Shown: positions 24,204 through 38,157, numbered from the stretch's first letter. The stretch is 64,000 nucleotides of DNA from Vreelandella subglaciescola (GCF_900142895.1 NZ_LT670847.1:3046098-3110097), one strand, 5' to 3'. A program made the numbers and translations. The notes: a model not told the origin generated them from the letters alone.

Positions 24204-24746
24204 ATGGAATGGTTAATTATCGGGTTTATCGTGATGATGGTGATATCACCGGTCATGTGGCTCAAACCCAGCCCGCGCCAGCACCGGCATACGCAGCTGC
24301 GCGCGATGGCACGCGACAACGGCGTTGAAGTGGCAAGGCAGGATGCGCCGCTGCATCTGGTCAGGGGGAAAATGCCCGCCTACCGGCTGCGCTACCCCGG
24401 CGAGCATCCGGGGCCTGATTTTGTGCTGGTGCGCGACGCCGTCGCCAGCGCTGCGCTGGCCCGCTATGTCGACGGCTGGCGCTTTCGTATTGCACCGTTG
24501 CGCCCGCTGCCGGAGACGGCACAGGCAAGGCTGAAGGCACTGATGGCGCTGTTGCCCGATGACGTATTGATGGTGCAGTCAAGCGAAGTAGCGCTCACGC
24601 TGTGGTGGTGGGAGTCGGGCACCGCCGAAAGCTTTGCGCCCTGCGTTGACGCGGCCGCGGTGCTTCGCGATAGCCTGGGCGGCTATGCCGATCGCCCCGG
24701 CGTCAGGCCGTTGGCCGTACCGAGCGTGGCTCCTGAAATTCGTTAG
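24204..24746 (+). CDS. Hypothetical membrane-anchored protein
   Basis: A 180-residue protein with a single N-terminal membrane segment (EWLIIGFIVMMVISPVMWL, residues 2-20), followed by a basic cytoplasmic stretch and a soluble domain. I recognise it only as a conserved hypothetical in related marine bacteria. The soluble part has WRFRIAPLRPLPE and a tryptophan cluster LTLWWWESG. Its stop overlaps the convergent slyA gene by 4 bases. Confidence 0.72.
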   Translation: MEWLIIGFIVMMVISPVMWLKPSPRQHRHTQLRAMARDNGVEVARQDAPLHLVRGKMPAYRLRYPGEHPGPDFVLVRDAVASAALARYVDGWRFRIAPLRPLPETAQARLKALMALLPDDVLMVQSSEVALTLWWWESGTAESFAPCVDAAAVLRDSLGGYADRPGVRPLAVPSVAPEIR

Positions 24747-25198
24747 TCGCACGTATCCGCGGTCTGATCGCGCTCCTGTAGCGTCAGGCCGTTGTCTTCG
24801 ATAATAGCTAGCCAGCGATCCAGCTGTTCGATATCGTCTTCGCTTAAACCGGCGAGCATTTCCTGGCGGGCGTCATCAGCGACGCGGCCGATTTTTTCCA
24901 GTAGCGGCATGGCCTCGGCGGTCAGATACAGACGCTTGGTACGCCGGTCGCTTTCGCAGGCGCGGCGTTCAATCAGGCCCTGATCCTCCAGCTGGCCAAG
25001 CGTACGCACCAGCGACGGCGCCTCGACGCCGATGGCGCGAGCCAGATCACACTGTGGCTGACCGTCGCCCATGCGCCAGAGATGATACAGCGTGACCCAG
25101 CGCGTCTGGGTCAGCCCCAGAGGCGCCAGACGCCGGTCCAGAATGGAGCGCCAGAGATGGGGAAGACGGGCAATGCGAAAACCAAGTGACGTAGCCAT
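24743..25198 (-). CDS. slyA: MarR-family transcriptional regulator SlyA
   Basis: A winged-helix dimeric regulator of 151 residues. It resembles E. coli SlyA over its length: LARLxRxWRxxxDxRLxPLxLTQTxWVTL, LARAIGVEAPSLVRTLGQLEDQGLIERRACESDRRTKRLYLT (the recognition helix and wing), then the C-terminal dimer helix. MATSLGF at 25198 is taken as the start; longer in-frame sequence upstream is not protein-like. Targets are unknown; SlyA homologues often answer small aromatic compounds and counter H-NS. Confidence 0.88.
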   Translation of the reverse strand: MATSLGFRIARLPHLWRSILDRRLAPLGLTQTRWVTLYHLWRMGDGQPQCDLARAIGVEAPSLVRTLGQLEDQGLIERRACESDRRTKRLYLTAEAMPLLEKIGRVADDARQEMLAGLSEDDIEQLDRWLAIIEDNGLTLQERDQTADTCD

Positions 25199-25289
25199 GG
25201 GTGACAAACTACCTGCAGAGAAACGATCGTGAGAATTGTCATCGTGAGGCGGGTGGAATGCAAGGTAAAGCTCAGCCTGACCCCTAAAC

Positions 25290-26429
25290 CTACGGTGCGC
25301 TTTTGCCTTGCCCGGGAATAAACCCGCGCAAGTGTAACCGGCTGATGCCGGTCGGACGAATATGGCTATCCGCCTGAGTGGCGCGCGCAGGCTCATCATC
25401 GACGTGAAAGCGCAGCAACCCGAGCCGCTGGCCGCCTTCGGTCATGATATCTACCCGCCAGTCGCCACGCGGATCATCGGGAAAGTTCGTCTTGTGGCTC
25501 CAGGCGCGGTACCCCTGTTCGCGCCCGCCAGCGATATCCAGCGCAATGCTGTCAAGGCGCTCGCCATTCTGATGCCAGACGTGGGTGATGGTTTCGCTCA
25601 GGCCGCGTGGCGCACGAATGGCGGTGTACACGTAAAGCCCCTGGGCCTGCAGGGCGTCGGGGGTCAGGGCGATGCTCCCCTGGGGCGTTCGCCGTTGAAT
25701 ATCCAACGCCGGTGACAGGGCGCTGCCGGTCATCCACAGACTTACCGGCGGCACCCAGATGCGTCCCATGAACCCGCCCAGCGTAAGCAGCAGGGCAATG
25801 GCAAAAAAGGCCAGCCAGCGCCCCGGAGAGCGCCGTTTCAGCAGGTGAAGAAAGCTGGGAATAGCCGCCAGGAGCGTCGCCCCAAGCGCCAACAGCAGGC
25901 TTTCATCGGTGGTCAGGTGGAGCATGATGGGCAGCGTAACCAGCACCACGAGAAACACGCAGTGGGCGTGAAAAATAAAATACAGGCTGCGAAAACGTCC
26001 GGCGATGCCGTAATACAGCGGGTCGGCAATCGACAGCACTGCCATGCCCATGACCAGCAGGGCATACATGCTCTGCCCGCTATTCCAGACGGTGGTGGCG
26101 AGCACAAACGGCAGCGTGAAAAACAACGTTTCCTGGTGGATCATCTGGGCGATGAAGGTGCTGATGCCACGGGGCAACGTGGGGTAGCCGCGGCGCGCAA
26201 GCCAACTGCCAATCAGACTTTCCGAGAGCAAGAGCAACCAGGCGAACATAAGGCCCAGCGCCAGTGCTGCCCCCAGCCACTGCTGGCGATCCACCAGAAA
26301 AAAACTGCCGAGCCCGGCGCCAAACGCGATGGGTGGCCACAGCCAGCTCCAGGGTTTCAGGCGGGCCACGAGCGATTCGGCGAAGGTTTGCAGTCTGGCG
26401 ATACGTTGCGGCGTAAGAATAGCGTGCAT
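25290..26429 (-). CDS. DUF5924 membrane protein with C-terminal DUF2914 domain
   Basis: About 379 residues. The first two thirds hold seven or eight hydrophobic segments (for example WPPIAFGAGLGSFFLVDR and LGGFMGRIWVPPVSLWM). The last 120 residues form a soluble domain with the DUF2914 pattern LYVYTAIRAPRGLSETITHVWHQNG and GYRAWSHKTNFPDDPRGDWRVDI. Function is unknown. The start at 26429 (MHAIL) is my choice; 26471 is possible, neither has a strong ribosome site. It lies 91 bases upstream of slyA on the same strand. Confidence 0.75.
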   Translation of the reverse strand: MHAILTPQRIARLQTFAESLVARLKPWSWLWPPIAFGAGLGSFFLVDRQQWLGAALALGLMFAWLLLLSESLIGSWLARRGYPTLPRGISTFIAQMIHQETLFFTLPFVLATTVWNSGQSMYALLVMGMAVLSIADPLYYGIAGRFRSLYFIFHAHCVFLVVLVTLPIMLHLTTDESLLLALGATLLAAIPSFLHLLKRRSPGRWLAFFAIALLLTLGGFMGRIWVPPVSLWMTGSALSPALDIQRRTPQGSIALTPDALQAQGLYVYTAIRAPRGLSETITHVWHQNGERLDSIALDIAGGREQGYRAWSHKTNFPDDPRGDWRVDIMTEGGQRLGLLRFHVDDEPARATQADSHIRPTGISRLHLRGFIPGQGKSAP

Positions 26430-26628
26430 GATCGGGCTGCCCGGCGATGGCAAAAAAAGCATACTATTCATAACCGACCACAAATAACAGACGCGTTCTA
26501 TCTATAGATGGTCGGCACAGAGGCCATTTCGCGGTTAGCCTAAGGTCGAGGCTTGACGTCACTTGGCATCTCACCCAAGCTTACCCGATCAAACGATCGT
26601 ATGAATATGACTTTGTGGAGCAGCGCGG

Positions 26629-29987
<3,359 letters not shown>

Positions 29988-30023
29988 CGCTGCAACGCGT
30001 TAATCGCTAAAGTGGAAGTGTAT

Positions 30024-30064
30024 AAGCCCCGCTGGCGCATCTTGCCGCCAGCGGGGCTTGTCGT
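30024..30064 (+). terminator. Terminator after fadBA
   Basis: A 14-base-pair perfect stem (30024-30037 with 30046-30059) and 8-base loop follow fadA. The T tail is poor (TGTCGTT), so efficiency may be partial. Confidence 0.7.
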
Positions 30065-30135
30065 TACGGTAAGGGTCACCGTCACCCGCGCTTTTGCCGG
30101 CGTTGGTGACACCACGCGACAGCAAGGAGATGGAT

Positions 30136-30612
30136 ATGGCATTTGCCCCGTCAGAGCTTAAGGTGACAAGCCCCGCGTTTGAGCATCACCGCACGATTCC
30201 TGAAAAGCACTCCGGCGAAGGTGACGACGTGTCGCCGGCGCTTGCCTGGGAGAATCCGCCGGAAGGCACCCAAGGCTTTGCCGTTATTTGCCACGATCCG
30301 GATGCGCCGCTGATCCAGCACGGTACTTACGGTTTTGTGCACTGGTCGCTTTACAACCTGTCGGCCGACACGCTGGCGCTTGAAGAAAACACGGCAGTGG
30401 GTACTTCAGGGAAAAATGATGGCGGCGATATAGGCTACAAAGGCCCCCTGCCGCCGGAAGGCCATGGCAAACACCATTATTATTTCTGGGTGCTGGCGCT
30501 CGACTGCCACACCTCATTGCCCAGCGGGTTGACGCTTGTCGAATTGCTGAAAGAAGTGGAGCCGCACCTGCTGGGGATGAGCCGCTTGATTGGCACCTAC
30601 CAACGCGCTTAG
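30136..30612 (+). CDS. YbhB/YbcL family PEBP-like protein
   Basis: A 158-residue cytoplasmic protein of the phosphatidylethanolamine-binding (Raf kinase inhibitor-like) family. The ligand pocket motifs are visible: VICHDPDAP and the C-terminal half YKGPLPPEGHGKHHYYFWVLALD. The bacterial role is not established. ATG 30136 is favoured by the AAGGAG site; an ATG two codons upstream overlaps that site. Confidence 0.9.
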   Translation: MAFAPSELKVTSPAFEHHRTIPEKHSGEGDDVSPALAWENPPEGTQGFAVICHDPDAPLIQHGTYGFVHWSLYNLSADTLALEENTAVGTSGKNDGGDIGYKGPLPPEGHGKHHYYFWVLALDCHTSLPSGLTLVELLKEVEPHLLGMSRLIGTYQRA

Positions 30613-30659
30613 ATATCGCCTGAAACGTGTCTGTGTTCGTCCAGGCAGCGCATCACGTC

Positions 30660-30694
30660 AAACCCGCCCGCACATCGTGCTGGCGGGTTTTTTT
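30660..30694 (+). terminator. Terminator after the PEBP-like gene
   Basis: AAACCCGCC and GGCGGGTTT pair around a loop and are followed by a run of T (seven in total). It isolates the SUF operon from upstream transcription. Confidence 0.88.
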
Positions 30695-30810
30695 ATGGCG
30701 GCAGCCGGAGGGGGATGACGCATAAAATAGAAACGATTGTCGTTTGCGTTGATAAATGCGTCGAACATGCCGCCAAGTCAGCATGACGGCAGCGTATTTT
30801 GTGCCAAGGC

Positions 30811-30839
30811 TTTACAACCCGGTCATACAGGACTAAAAT
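30811..30839 (+). promoter_or_regulatory. SUF operon promoter
   Basis: -35 TTTACA (30811-30816), 17-base spacer, -10 TAAAAT (30834-30839). It is near-consensus for sigma-70 and lies 57 bases before the regulator ATG. Confidence 0.75.
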
Positions 30840-30849
30840 GGTCTCCAAT
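30825..30849 (+). promoter_or_regulatory. IscR type-1-like operator over the SUF promoter
   Basis: This 25-base stretch fits the IscR type-1 consensus at about 18 of 25 positions by my hand alignment: ATAC at the left, a GACTAAAATGGTC core and AAT at the right. It covers the spacer end and the -10. Binding here by the Rrf2 regulator encoded just downstream would repress initiation, an autoregulatory loop. The motif match is my own; the biology is inferred from the IscR/SufR family. Confidence 0.55.
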
Positions 30850-30896
30850 TAGATGTCAGCGGTGGCAACGCCATCGCTGGCGCACGGGGAGACACT

Positions 30897-31361
30897 ATGC
30901 TCAAGCTTTCGCGGTTGACCGACTACGCCGCCGTGGTCATGGCACAGATTGCTCGCCATCCGGATACGCCGCATGCGGCCGCTGAGCTGGCCGAGGTGGT
31001 CAAACTGCCCACGCCGACGGTGAAGAAAACGCTCAAGATGCTGGTGCGTGCCGGGCTGTTGACTTCGCTACGCGGCGCCCAGGGCGGCTACCAGCTGGCG
31101 CGTCCGGCATCCAGAATCACCGCCGCCGAGATTATCTCGGCGATTGAAGGCCCCGTGGCGATGACGGAGTGCAGCCAGGCGGAAGGTGATTGCGAGCTGG
31201 TAGATACCTGCGGCGTTGCCGACAACTGGCAGCGGGTGTCGCTGGCCATACGCACGCTGCTGGAAGGCGTTACGCTAGCGCACCTGGCCGATACCGCACC
31301 GCTGAAAATGCCGGTACGCCTACCTATTCAAAGTATCAGTTTATCGGCGGCCACGGCTTAA
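30897..31361 (+). CDS. Rrf2-family SUF system regulator
   Basis: A 154-residue Fe-S-sensing winged-helix regulator of the IscR type. The N-terminal helix-turn-helix is MLKLSRLTDYAAVVMAQIA and PTPTVKKTLKMLVRAGLLTSLRG. The three Cys that would hold a 2Fe-2S cluster are in ECSQAEGDCELVDTC (about residues 92-105). It starts the suf operon and probably controls it in response to Fe-S status. I leave the symbol empty because the names iscR and sufR are both used for such genes. Confidence 0.9.
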   Translation: MLKLSRLTDYAAVVMAQIARHPDTPHAAAELAEVVKLPTPTVKKTLKMLVRAGLLTSLRGAQGGYQLARPASRITAAEIISAIEGPVAMTECSQAEGDCELVDTCGVADNWQRVSLAIRTLLEGVTLAHLADTAPLKMPVRLPIQSISLSAATA

Positions 31362-31425
31362 GCCGCCTTCATTTATGTTATAGGCGAGCAGGCCTCGCCA
31401 CCCAACTGCCCGGAGGGTATGACCA

Positions 31426-32868
<1,443 letters not shown>

Positions 32869-32922
32869 CCGGCTACGCATTGAAAACGCTTTACGTCATC
32901 GTATTGGAATAAGGGTATCAAC

Positions 32923-33672
32923 ATGCTTGAAGTTAACGATCTGCACGTTTCGGTTGAAGGCAACGAAATTCTCAAAGGGCTGACGCTGACCATCAACGCC
33001 GGCGAAGTCCACGCCATCATGGGTCCCAACGGCGCGGGTAAGTCCACGCTTTCCGCCGTTATTGCGGGTAAAGATGGTTATGAAGTCACCCAGGGCACGA
33101 TCCTTTACGACGGCCGCGACGTGCTCGAAATGGAAATCGAAGAGCGCGCCCGCGCCGGTCTGCTGCTGGGCTTTCAATACCCGGTAGAGATTCCCGGGGT
33201 CAAGAATATCTATCTGCTCAAGGCGGCGCTGAACGCCCAGCGCACCGCGCGTGGCGAAGGCGAAATTCCCGCGCCCGAATTCATGAAGCTGATCAAGGAA
33301 AAGATCGCCTACATGAAGATGGATGCGAGTTTTCTGCAGCGTGCAGTGAACGAAGGCTTCTCCGGCGGCGAAAAAAAGCGTAACGAAATTCTGCAGATGC
33401 TGGTGCTTCAGCCGCGGTTGGCAATGCTTGACGAGATCGACTCGGGTCTGGATATCGACGCCATGCGCGTCGTCGCCGACGGCGTCAACAGCTTGCGCAA
33501 TGAAGAGCGCGCGATTCTGCTGGTGACCCACTACCAGCGCCTGCTGGACTATGTGGTGCCCGACTTCGTGCACGTGCTGGTGGATGGCCGCATCGTCAAA
33601 AGCGGTAATGCCGAGCTTGCCCGCGAACTTGAGGCAAACGGCTATGAAGGTATCGAGGAGTCAGCGGCATGA
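32923..33672 (+). CDS. sufC: Fe-S assembly ATPase SufC
   Basis: ABC-type ATPase that drives conformational change in the SufBCD complex, 249 residues. Walker A GPNGAGKST is at about 35-43, the signature NEGFSGGEKKRNEILQML at about 144-161, and Walker B LAMLDEIDSGLDID with the Suf-specific residues before the switch His in LLVTHYQRLLDYV. It overlaps sufD by 4 bases (ATGA). Confidence 0.96.
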   Translation: MLEVNDLHVSVEGNEILKGLTLTINAGEVHAIMGPNGAGKSTLSAVIAGKDGYEVTQGTILYDGRDVLEMEIEERARAGLLLGFQYPVEIPGVKNIYLLKAALNAQRTARGEGEIPAPEFMKLIKEKIAYMKMDASFLQRAVNEGFSGGEKKRNEILQMLVLQPRLAMLDEIDSGLDIDAMRVVADGVNSLRNEERAILLVTHYQRLLDYVVPDFVHVLVDGRIVKSGNAELARELEANGYEGIEESAA

Positions 33673-35012
33673 GCGAGACGTTAACTTTTCTGGACACGCT
33701 GAAAGCGCGCGACAGCCAGCGCGAGCCGGAGCCCACCTGGATTGCCGCCCGCCGTCAGGCCGGGGCCGCGCGCTTCGAGGCGATGGGTTTTCCCACTCGT
33801 CGCGATGAAGAGTGGAAATACACCAACGTGCGCGATATTGCCCGGGGCAACTTTGCGCTGGCCGCCGGCAGTGATTTTTCACCGGCCAGTGCAGCCGCGC
33901 TCACGCTGCCGCTCGAGGCCTATCGCCTGACGTTCGTTGACGGCGTGTATGCACCGGCGCTTTCCGACGTGCAAGATCTGCCTCAGGGCGTGCAGGTGCT
34001 GCCGCTGTCTCAGGCACTGGAAGACAACCACGAAGCCGTGGGCGGCCCGCTGGGCCGGCTGACTGGCGTGGAGTTTTCGGCCTTTTCCGCGCTCAACACG
34101 GCCTTTATGGAAGAGGGCGCGGTGATTCGCCTGAGCGCCGGTTGCGCACTGGAAAAGCCCATCCTGCTGCAGTTTTTATCGCGCGACAACGATGCGCCGA
34201 CCATGTGTCATCCGCGCGTACTGGTAGAAGCCGCAGGCCGCAGCGAAGCGACCATTATCGAGCACTACACCGGCGAGGCCAACGCGAAGAACTTCACCAA
34301 CACGGTGGCTGAGCTGATGCTCGACCGCGGGGCGATTCTTACGCATTATAAGCTTCAGGAAGCGCCGCTGGGAGACTATCACGTAGCCAGCATTCACGTT
34401 GAGCAGGGCCGCGACAGCCGCTACGTGTCGCATAACCTGAACCTGGGCGGCGCGCTGGTGCGCAACGACCTGATCAGTGACCTTAACGGCAAGGGCGCCG
34501 AAGCTACCTTTAACGGGCTGTTTTTCGGCCAGGGTCGCCAGCACGTGGATAACCACACCAAGGTGAACCACAACGCGCCGCTGACGTTTTCCCGCGAGAA
34601 CTATAAAGGTATTCTCGACGACCGTGCTCACGGCGTGTTCAACGGCCGGGTATACGTCAAGCGCGACAGCCAGCAGATCGAAGGCTTCCAGAGCAATCAG
34701 AACCTGCTGTTGTCCGATCGGGCACACATCGACACCAAGCCCGAGCTCGAGATCTACGCCGACGACGTCAAATGTTCCCACGGCACGACCACCGGCCAGC
34801 TCGATGAGGAAGCCATCTATGCGCTGCGCACCCGTGGGCTGGACGAGCAAAGCGCTCGTGGGCTGTTGACGCTGGCGTTCGCCGGCGAAGTGCTGGAGGC
34901 CGTGGCGCTGGACGTGATCGCCGAGCGCGTCGAGCTGGCCGTGGCCGGGAAACTGCCCGAGCGTTTCAATCTTGCCGGTCTTGTGGAAACGGCGGCGGCG
35001 CTGAACGAGTAA
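33669..35012 (+). CDS. sufD: Fe-S assembly protein SufD
   Basis: Paralogue and partner of SufB in the SufBC2D complex, 447 residues. The beta-helix region HNLNLGGALVRNDLISDLNG and the C-terminal KCSHGTTTGQLDEEAIYALRTRGL are diagnostic. Translation is coupled to sufC. Confidence 0.94.
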   Translation: MSETLTFLDTLKARDSQREPEPTWIAARRQAGAARFEAMGFPTRRDEEWKYTNVRDIARGNFALAAGSDFSPASAAALTLPLEAYRLTFVDGVYAPALSDVQDLPQGVQVLPLSQALEDNHEAVGGPLGRLTGVEFSAFSALNTAFMEEGAVIRLSAGCALEKPILLQFLSRDNDAPTMCHPRVLVEAAGRSEATIIEHYTGEANAKNFTNTVAELMLDRGAILTHYKLQEAPLGDYHVASIHVEQGRDSRYVSHNLNLGGALVRNDLISDLNGKGAEATFNGLFFGQGRQHVDNHTKVNHNAPLTFSRENYKGILDDRAHGVFNGRVYVKRDSQQIEGFQSNQNLLLSDRAHIDTKPELEIYADDVKCSHGTTTGQLDEEAIYALRTRGLDEQSARGLLTLAFAGEVLEAVALDVIAERVELAVAGKLPERFNLAGLVETAAALNE

Positions 35013-35087
35013 CCAAGTGCGCCGCCGGCGCGCTATCCGAAGCCATGGATCGAACGTCATGGGCCGAACGTTATAAAGGAGTGTCGC

Positions 35088-36377
35088 ATGTCCCACATCG
35101 CCGCCGAGCCGTTGTTAGCGGGCGCCGCATCGCAGGACGCTTCCCCGTTAGGCGAAGCACCGCTGGATGTTGCGCGGTTGCGCGAGGAGTTTCCCGTGCT
35201 GCAACGCAAGGTCCACGGCAAGGCGCTGGTGTATCTGGATAACGCGGCGACCAGCCAGACCCCGCAGCCGGTGATTGACGTGTTCAGCGACTACTACGGC
35301 CGCTATAACGCCAACATTCATCGTGGCCTGCATACGCTGGCCGACGAGGCGACCGCCGCGTTTGAAGGCACGCGAAAAACGGTGCGGGGCTTTTTGAACG
35401 CACCGGATGCGCGCCAGATTATTTTCACCCGTGGCACCACCGAAGCCATCAATCTGGTGGCCAACAGCTGGGGGCGCGCGAACCTTGCTCCCGGTGACGA
35501 AGTGCTGGTGTCGATGCTGGAGCACCATTCCAATATTGTCCCCTGGCAGCTGCTGGCCCGTGAAATTGGCTTTACCCTCAAGGTGGTTCCGGTGGATGCC
35601 GACGGCGCGTTGGATCAGGTGGCGTACCTTGAACTATTGAATGAGCGTACGCGGCTGGTAGCGGTTAACCACGTCTCCAACGCCTTTGGTACGGTGAATC
35701 CGGTCGCTGACATGGCCGTTGCGGCTCATCGGGCGGGCGCGCTGATTCTGGTGGATGGCGCTCAGGCCGTGCCGCACCAGGCGGTGGATGTTCAAGCCAT
35801 TGATGCCGATTTCTATGCGTTTTCCGGTCATAAAGTCTACGGCCCCACGGGCGTCGGCGTGCTTTACGGCAAGCGCGAGCTGCTCGAGGCCATGCCGCCG
35901 TGGCAGGGTGGCGGTGAGATGATCCGGACCGTCTCGTTTGACGGCTCCACCTTTGCCGAGATTCCCCACAAGTTCGAGGCCGGCACGCCGGCGATTGCCG
36001 AAGTTATCGCGCTGGGACGCGCGCTTGAATGGGTGCAAAGCATCGGTCTTGGCGCCATTGGCCAGTGGGAGCAAGAGCTACTGCGTCAGGCGACCCGGGA
36101 CATCAGCAAAATCGACGGGCTGCGTATTCTGGGCACGGCGCCGCATAAGGCCGGCGTGCTGTCGTTTGTGGTAGACGGCGCACATTCCCAGGATATCGGC
36201 CTGTTGATTGACCAGCTTGGCGTTGCCATCCGCACTGGCCACCACTGTGCCCAGCCGCTGCTTAACCATTTTGGCGTCGATGCTACCTGTCGGGCATCGT
36301 TTGCGGCGTATAATACCCGTGAAGAAGTGGACATCTTTATTGCCGCGCTCAACCGCGTGATTGGCATGCTACGTTAA
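35088..36377 (+). CDS. sufS: Cysteine desulfurase SufS
   Basis: A PLP enzyme that takes sulfur from cysteine for cluster building, 429 residues. The PLP lysine is K249 in FSGHKVYGPTG and the persulfide Cys is C387 in TGHHCAQP, without the long loop of IscS, which marks the class II SufS type. A SufE or SufU activator is usually needed, but none is encoded in this operon. Confidence 0.95.
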   Translation: MSHIAAEPLLAGAASQDASPLGEAPLDVARLREEFPVLQRKVHGKALVYLDNAATSQTPQPVIDVFSDYYGRYNANIHRGLHTLADEATAAFEGTRKTVRGFLNAPDARQIIFTRGTTEAINLVANSWGRANLAPGDEVLVSMLEHHSNIVPWQLLAREIGFTLKVVPVDADGALDQVAYLELLNERTRLVAVNHVSNAFGTVNPVADMAVAAHRAGALILVDGAQAVPHQAVDVQAIDADFYAFSGHKVYGPTGVGVLYGKRELLEAMPPWQGGGEMIRTVSFDGSTFAEIPHKFEAGTPAIAEVIALGRALEWVQSIGLGAIGQWEQELLRQATRDISKIDGLRILGTAPHKAGVLSFVVDGAHSQDIGLLIDQLGVAIRTGHHCAQPLLNHFGVDATCRASFAAYNTREEVDIFIAALNRVIGMLR

Positions 36378-36385
36378 GGAACGTT

Positions 36386-36955
36386 ATGGATATCGAGCAG
36401 ATCGCCGCGCTGGAAAAAGGCCAGATGCTACCGTTGCAGCGCGACGTGGACGGCATCGCGATCCCCTTTGGCAATACGGTGAACCTGAACGAGGACAGCG
36501 TGGTCAGCGTGATGCAGGCCAAAGGCAGTTCGGTCAGCGTCGGGTTTGAAGGGCGGTTATACCTGATTGAAGGCAGTAACCTCGACGCGCTGGGGCTGGA
36601 ATCGTTGCCGCGCCCGACGCTGCCTGAAGATGCCGACGATGACGCCATCGAGCAGTTTGTCTGGGATCAGATGCGTACCTGCTTTGACCCCGAAATTCCG
36701 GTCAATATCGTTGATCTGGGCCTGGTGTACGGCTGTCGCATCGAGCACTTGATTACCGGCGAACGTATGGTCACTATTCGTATGACCCTCACCGCACCGG
36801 GGTGCGGCATGGGCGATGTGATTGCCGCCGATGCGCGCAACAAGATTCTCGGCGCAACGCAAATCCATAAGGTGCATACGGAAATCGTATTCAGCCCGCC
36901 GTGGAGTCGGGAAATGATGAGTGACGAGGCCAAGCTTGAACTGGGCATGTTTTAA
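36386..36955 (+). CDS. sufT: Fe-S cluster maturation protein SufT
   Basis: A 189-residue protein with a C-terminal DUF59/MIP18-type domain. Its hallmarks are DPEIPVNIVDLGLVYG and LTAPGCGMGD. SufT is thought to help mature Fe-S proteins when demand is high. It starts 8 bases after sufS and ends the operon. Confidence 0.9.
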   Translation: MDIEQIAALEKGQMLPLQRDVDGIAIPFGNTVNLNEDSVVSVMQAKGSSVSVGFEGRLYLIEGSNLDALGLESLPRPTLPEDADDDAIEQFVWDQMRTCFDPEIPVNIVDLGLVYGCRIEHLITGERMVTIRMTLTAPGCGMGDVIAADARNKILGATQIHKVHTEIVFSPPWSREMMSDEAKLELGMF

Positions 36956-36982
36956 AGATATCAGCTTTAAGGCTATCAGCGG

Positions 36983-37714
36983 ATGATGCAGCGGCTGCTT
37001 GGCGGAATGAAGCAGCTATTAATGTTGCTGGGCGCCCTGTTGCTGCTGGCGGTACTGCTGTGGGTGGCCGGCAACCTCTGGGTGCTGTCTCACAGCGCGC
37101 CGTATATTCAGTCCAACGTGGCACACTGCCAGTCGCAGCGTATCGGCGTGGTGTTCGGCACGTCGAGCTGGACGCGTACCGGCGTGCGCAATCCGCACTT
37201 CAACGCACGGATGGATACTGCGGCACGGCTTATCCATAGCGGGCGGGTCAGGCATTTACTGCTTTCAGGGGATAACCGCACGCGGGCGTATAACGAGCCG
37301 CGCGCAATGTGGCACGATTTGAACAAGCGCGGCGTTGCACCTGAGCAGCTGACAATGGACTTTGCCGGTTTCAGCACCTTCGATACGCTGGCCCGCGCGC
37401 AGGATGTGTTTCAGGTCGATAAAGCGGTACTGATTACCCAGCGCTGGCATTTGCCGCGAGCCATTTACATTGCCCGTGCGCGGGGTATGGAGGTAACCGG
37501 CTGCGTGGCAAGTGCCGGTGCTGTGGCCGGAGAATGGCGGCTAAGGCTACGTGAAAGTCTCGCCCGGGTGGCGGCGCTGGGGGATCTGTATCTGTGGGGT
37601 CGCGAGCCGTATTTTCTCGGCCCGCCCGAACCCATTCTGATGCCCGATGAAGCGGTGAGGCCACCGCTCCTCGAGACCGTTGTCGAAGTCAGTGCTGACG
37701 ACGAGTCACGTTAG
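36983..37714 (+). CDS. sanA: SanA-type DUF218 membrane protein
   Basis: An inner-membrane-anchored protein of 243 residues. The N-terminal segment (about 10-33) is one helix, and the DUF218 domain faces the periplasm. It parallels E. coli SanA: GVVFGTSSWTRTGVRN, LLLSGDNRTRAYNEP, DFAGFSTFDTLARAQDVFQVD, ITQRWHLPRAIYIARARGM and the terminal LYLWGREPYFLGPPEPI. SanA affects envelope permeability to vancomycin in E. coli. It follows sufT with 27 bases between and may be read with the suf operon. Confidence 0.88.
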   Translation: MMQRLLGGMKQLLMLLGALLLLAVLLWVAGNLWVLSHSAPYIQSNVAHCQSQRIGVVFGTSSWTRTGVRNPHFNARMDTAARLIHSGRVRHLLLSGDNRTRAYNEPRAMWHDLNKRGVAPEQLTMDFAGFSTFDTLARAQDVFQVDKAVLITQRWHLPRAIYIARARGMEVTGCVASAGAVAGEWRLRLRESLARVAALGDLYLWGREPYFLGPPEPILMPDEAVRPPLLETVVEVSADDESR

Positions 37715-38157
37715 CGCCGCGCCTTGCGCTTTTGCAGTCCGTAAAGCTCACGAATCAGCTGGCGGCAGCCTTTCATGCATTCTTCCACCACCGGCTCGAT
37801 CGGATCCGGCAGCGGGTGGGTGAACAGCGTCGATAGCGCCTGCATCAGCACGCGCTCCTGCTCGAGTAGCTCGCTAATCAGCACCTGGCTGTCGTTGCCG
37901 ACAAAGCTTTTCAGGCGGCTCCACAGCCACAGGAAATCATCACGCTCGACGTCGGCATCCCGGGGCAGCATTTTAAGGTGCTTGCGTGCCAGCCGCTGCA
38001 GCTTGTGCATTTGTTTAAGACGCTCTTCGTATAGCGGCTTCAGGCATTCGCGCAGCGAGGGTCGCAGGCGTTCGATATTATCCTGAAAATAGTCGATGCT
38101 GTCGGCCAGCGCTTCCAATACGCTGTCCATCGCCACTTGGCGATTATCGAGAAACAT
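37711..38157 (-). CDS. Hypothetical helical protein (PA2169/DUF2383-like)
   Basis: A 148-residue all-helical protein rich in Leu, Glu and Arg, probably a four-helix bundle. It has RKHLKMLPRDADVERDDFLWLWSRLKS and a final helical part ending QKRKARR. It reminds me of the DUF2383-type bundle family, but I am not sure. It has a strong GGAGG site and converges on sanA with a 4-base overlap. Confidence 0.6.
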   Translation of the reverse strand: MFLDNRQVAMDSVLEALADSIDYFQDNIERLRPSLRECLKPLYEERLKQMHKLQRLARKHLKMLPRDADVERDDFLWLWSRLKSFVGNDSQVLISELLEQERVLMQALSTLFTHPLPDPIEPVVEECMKGCRQLIRELYGLQKRKARR

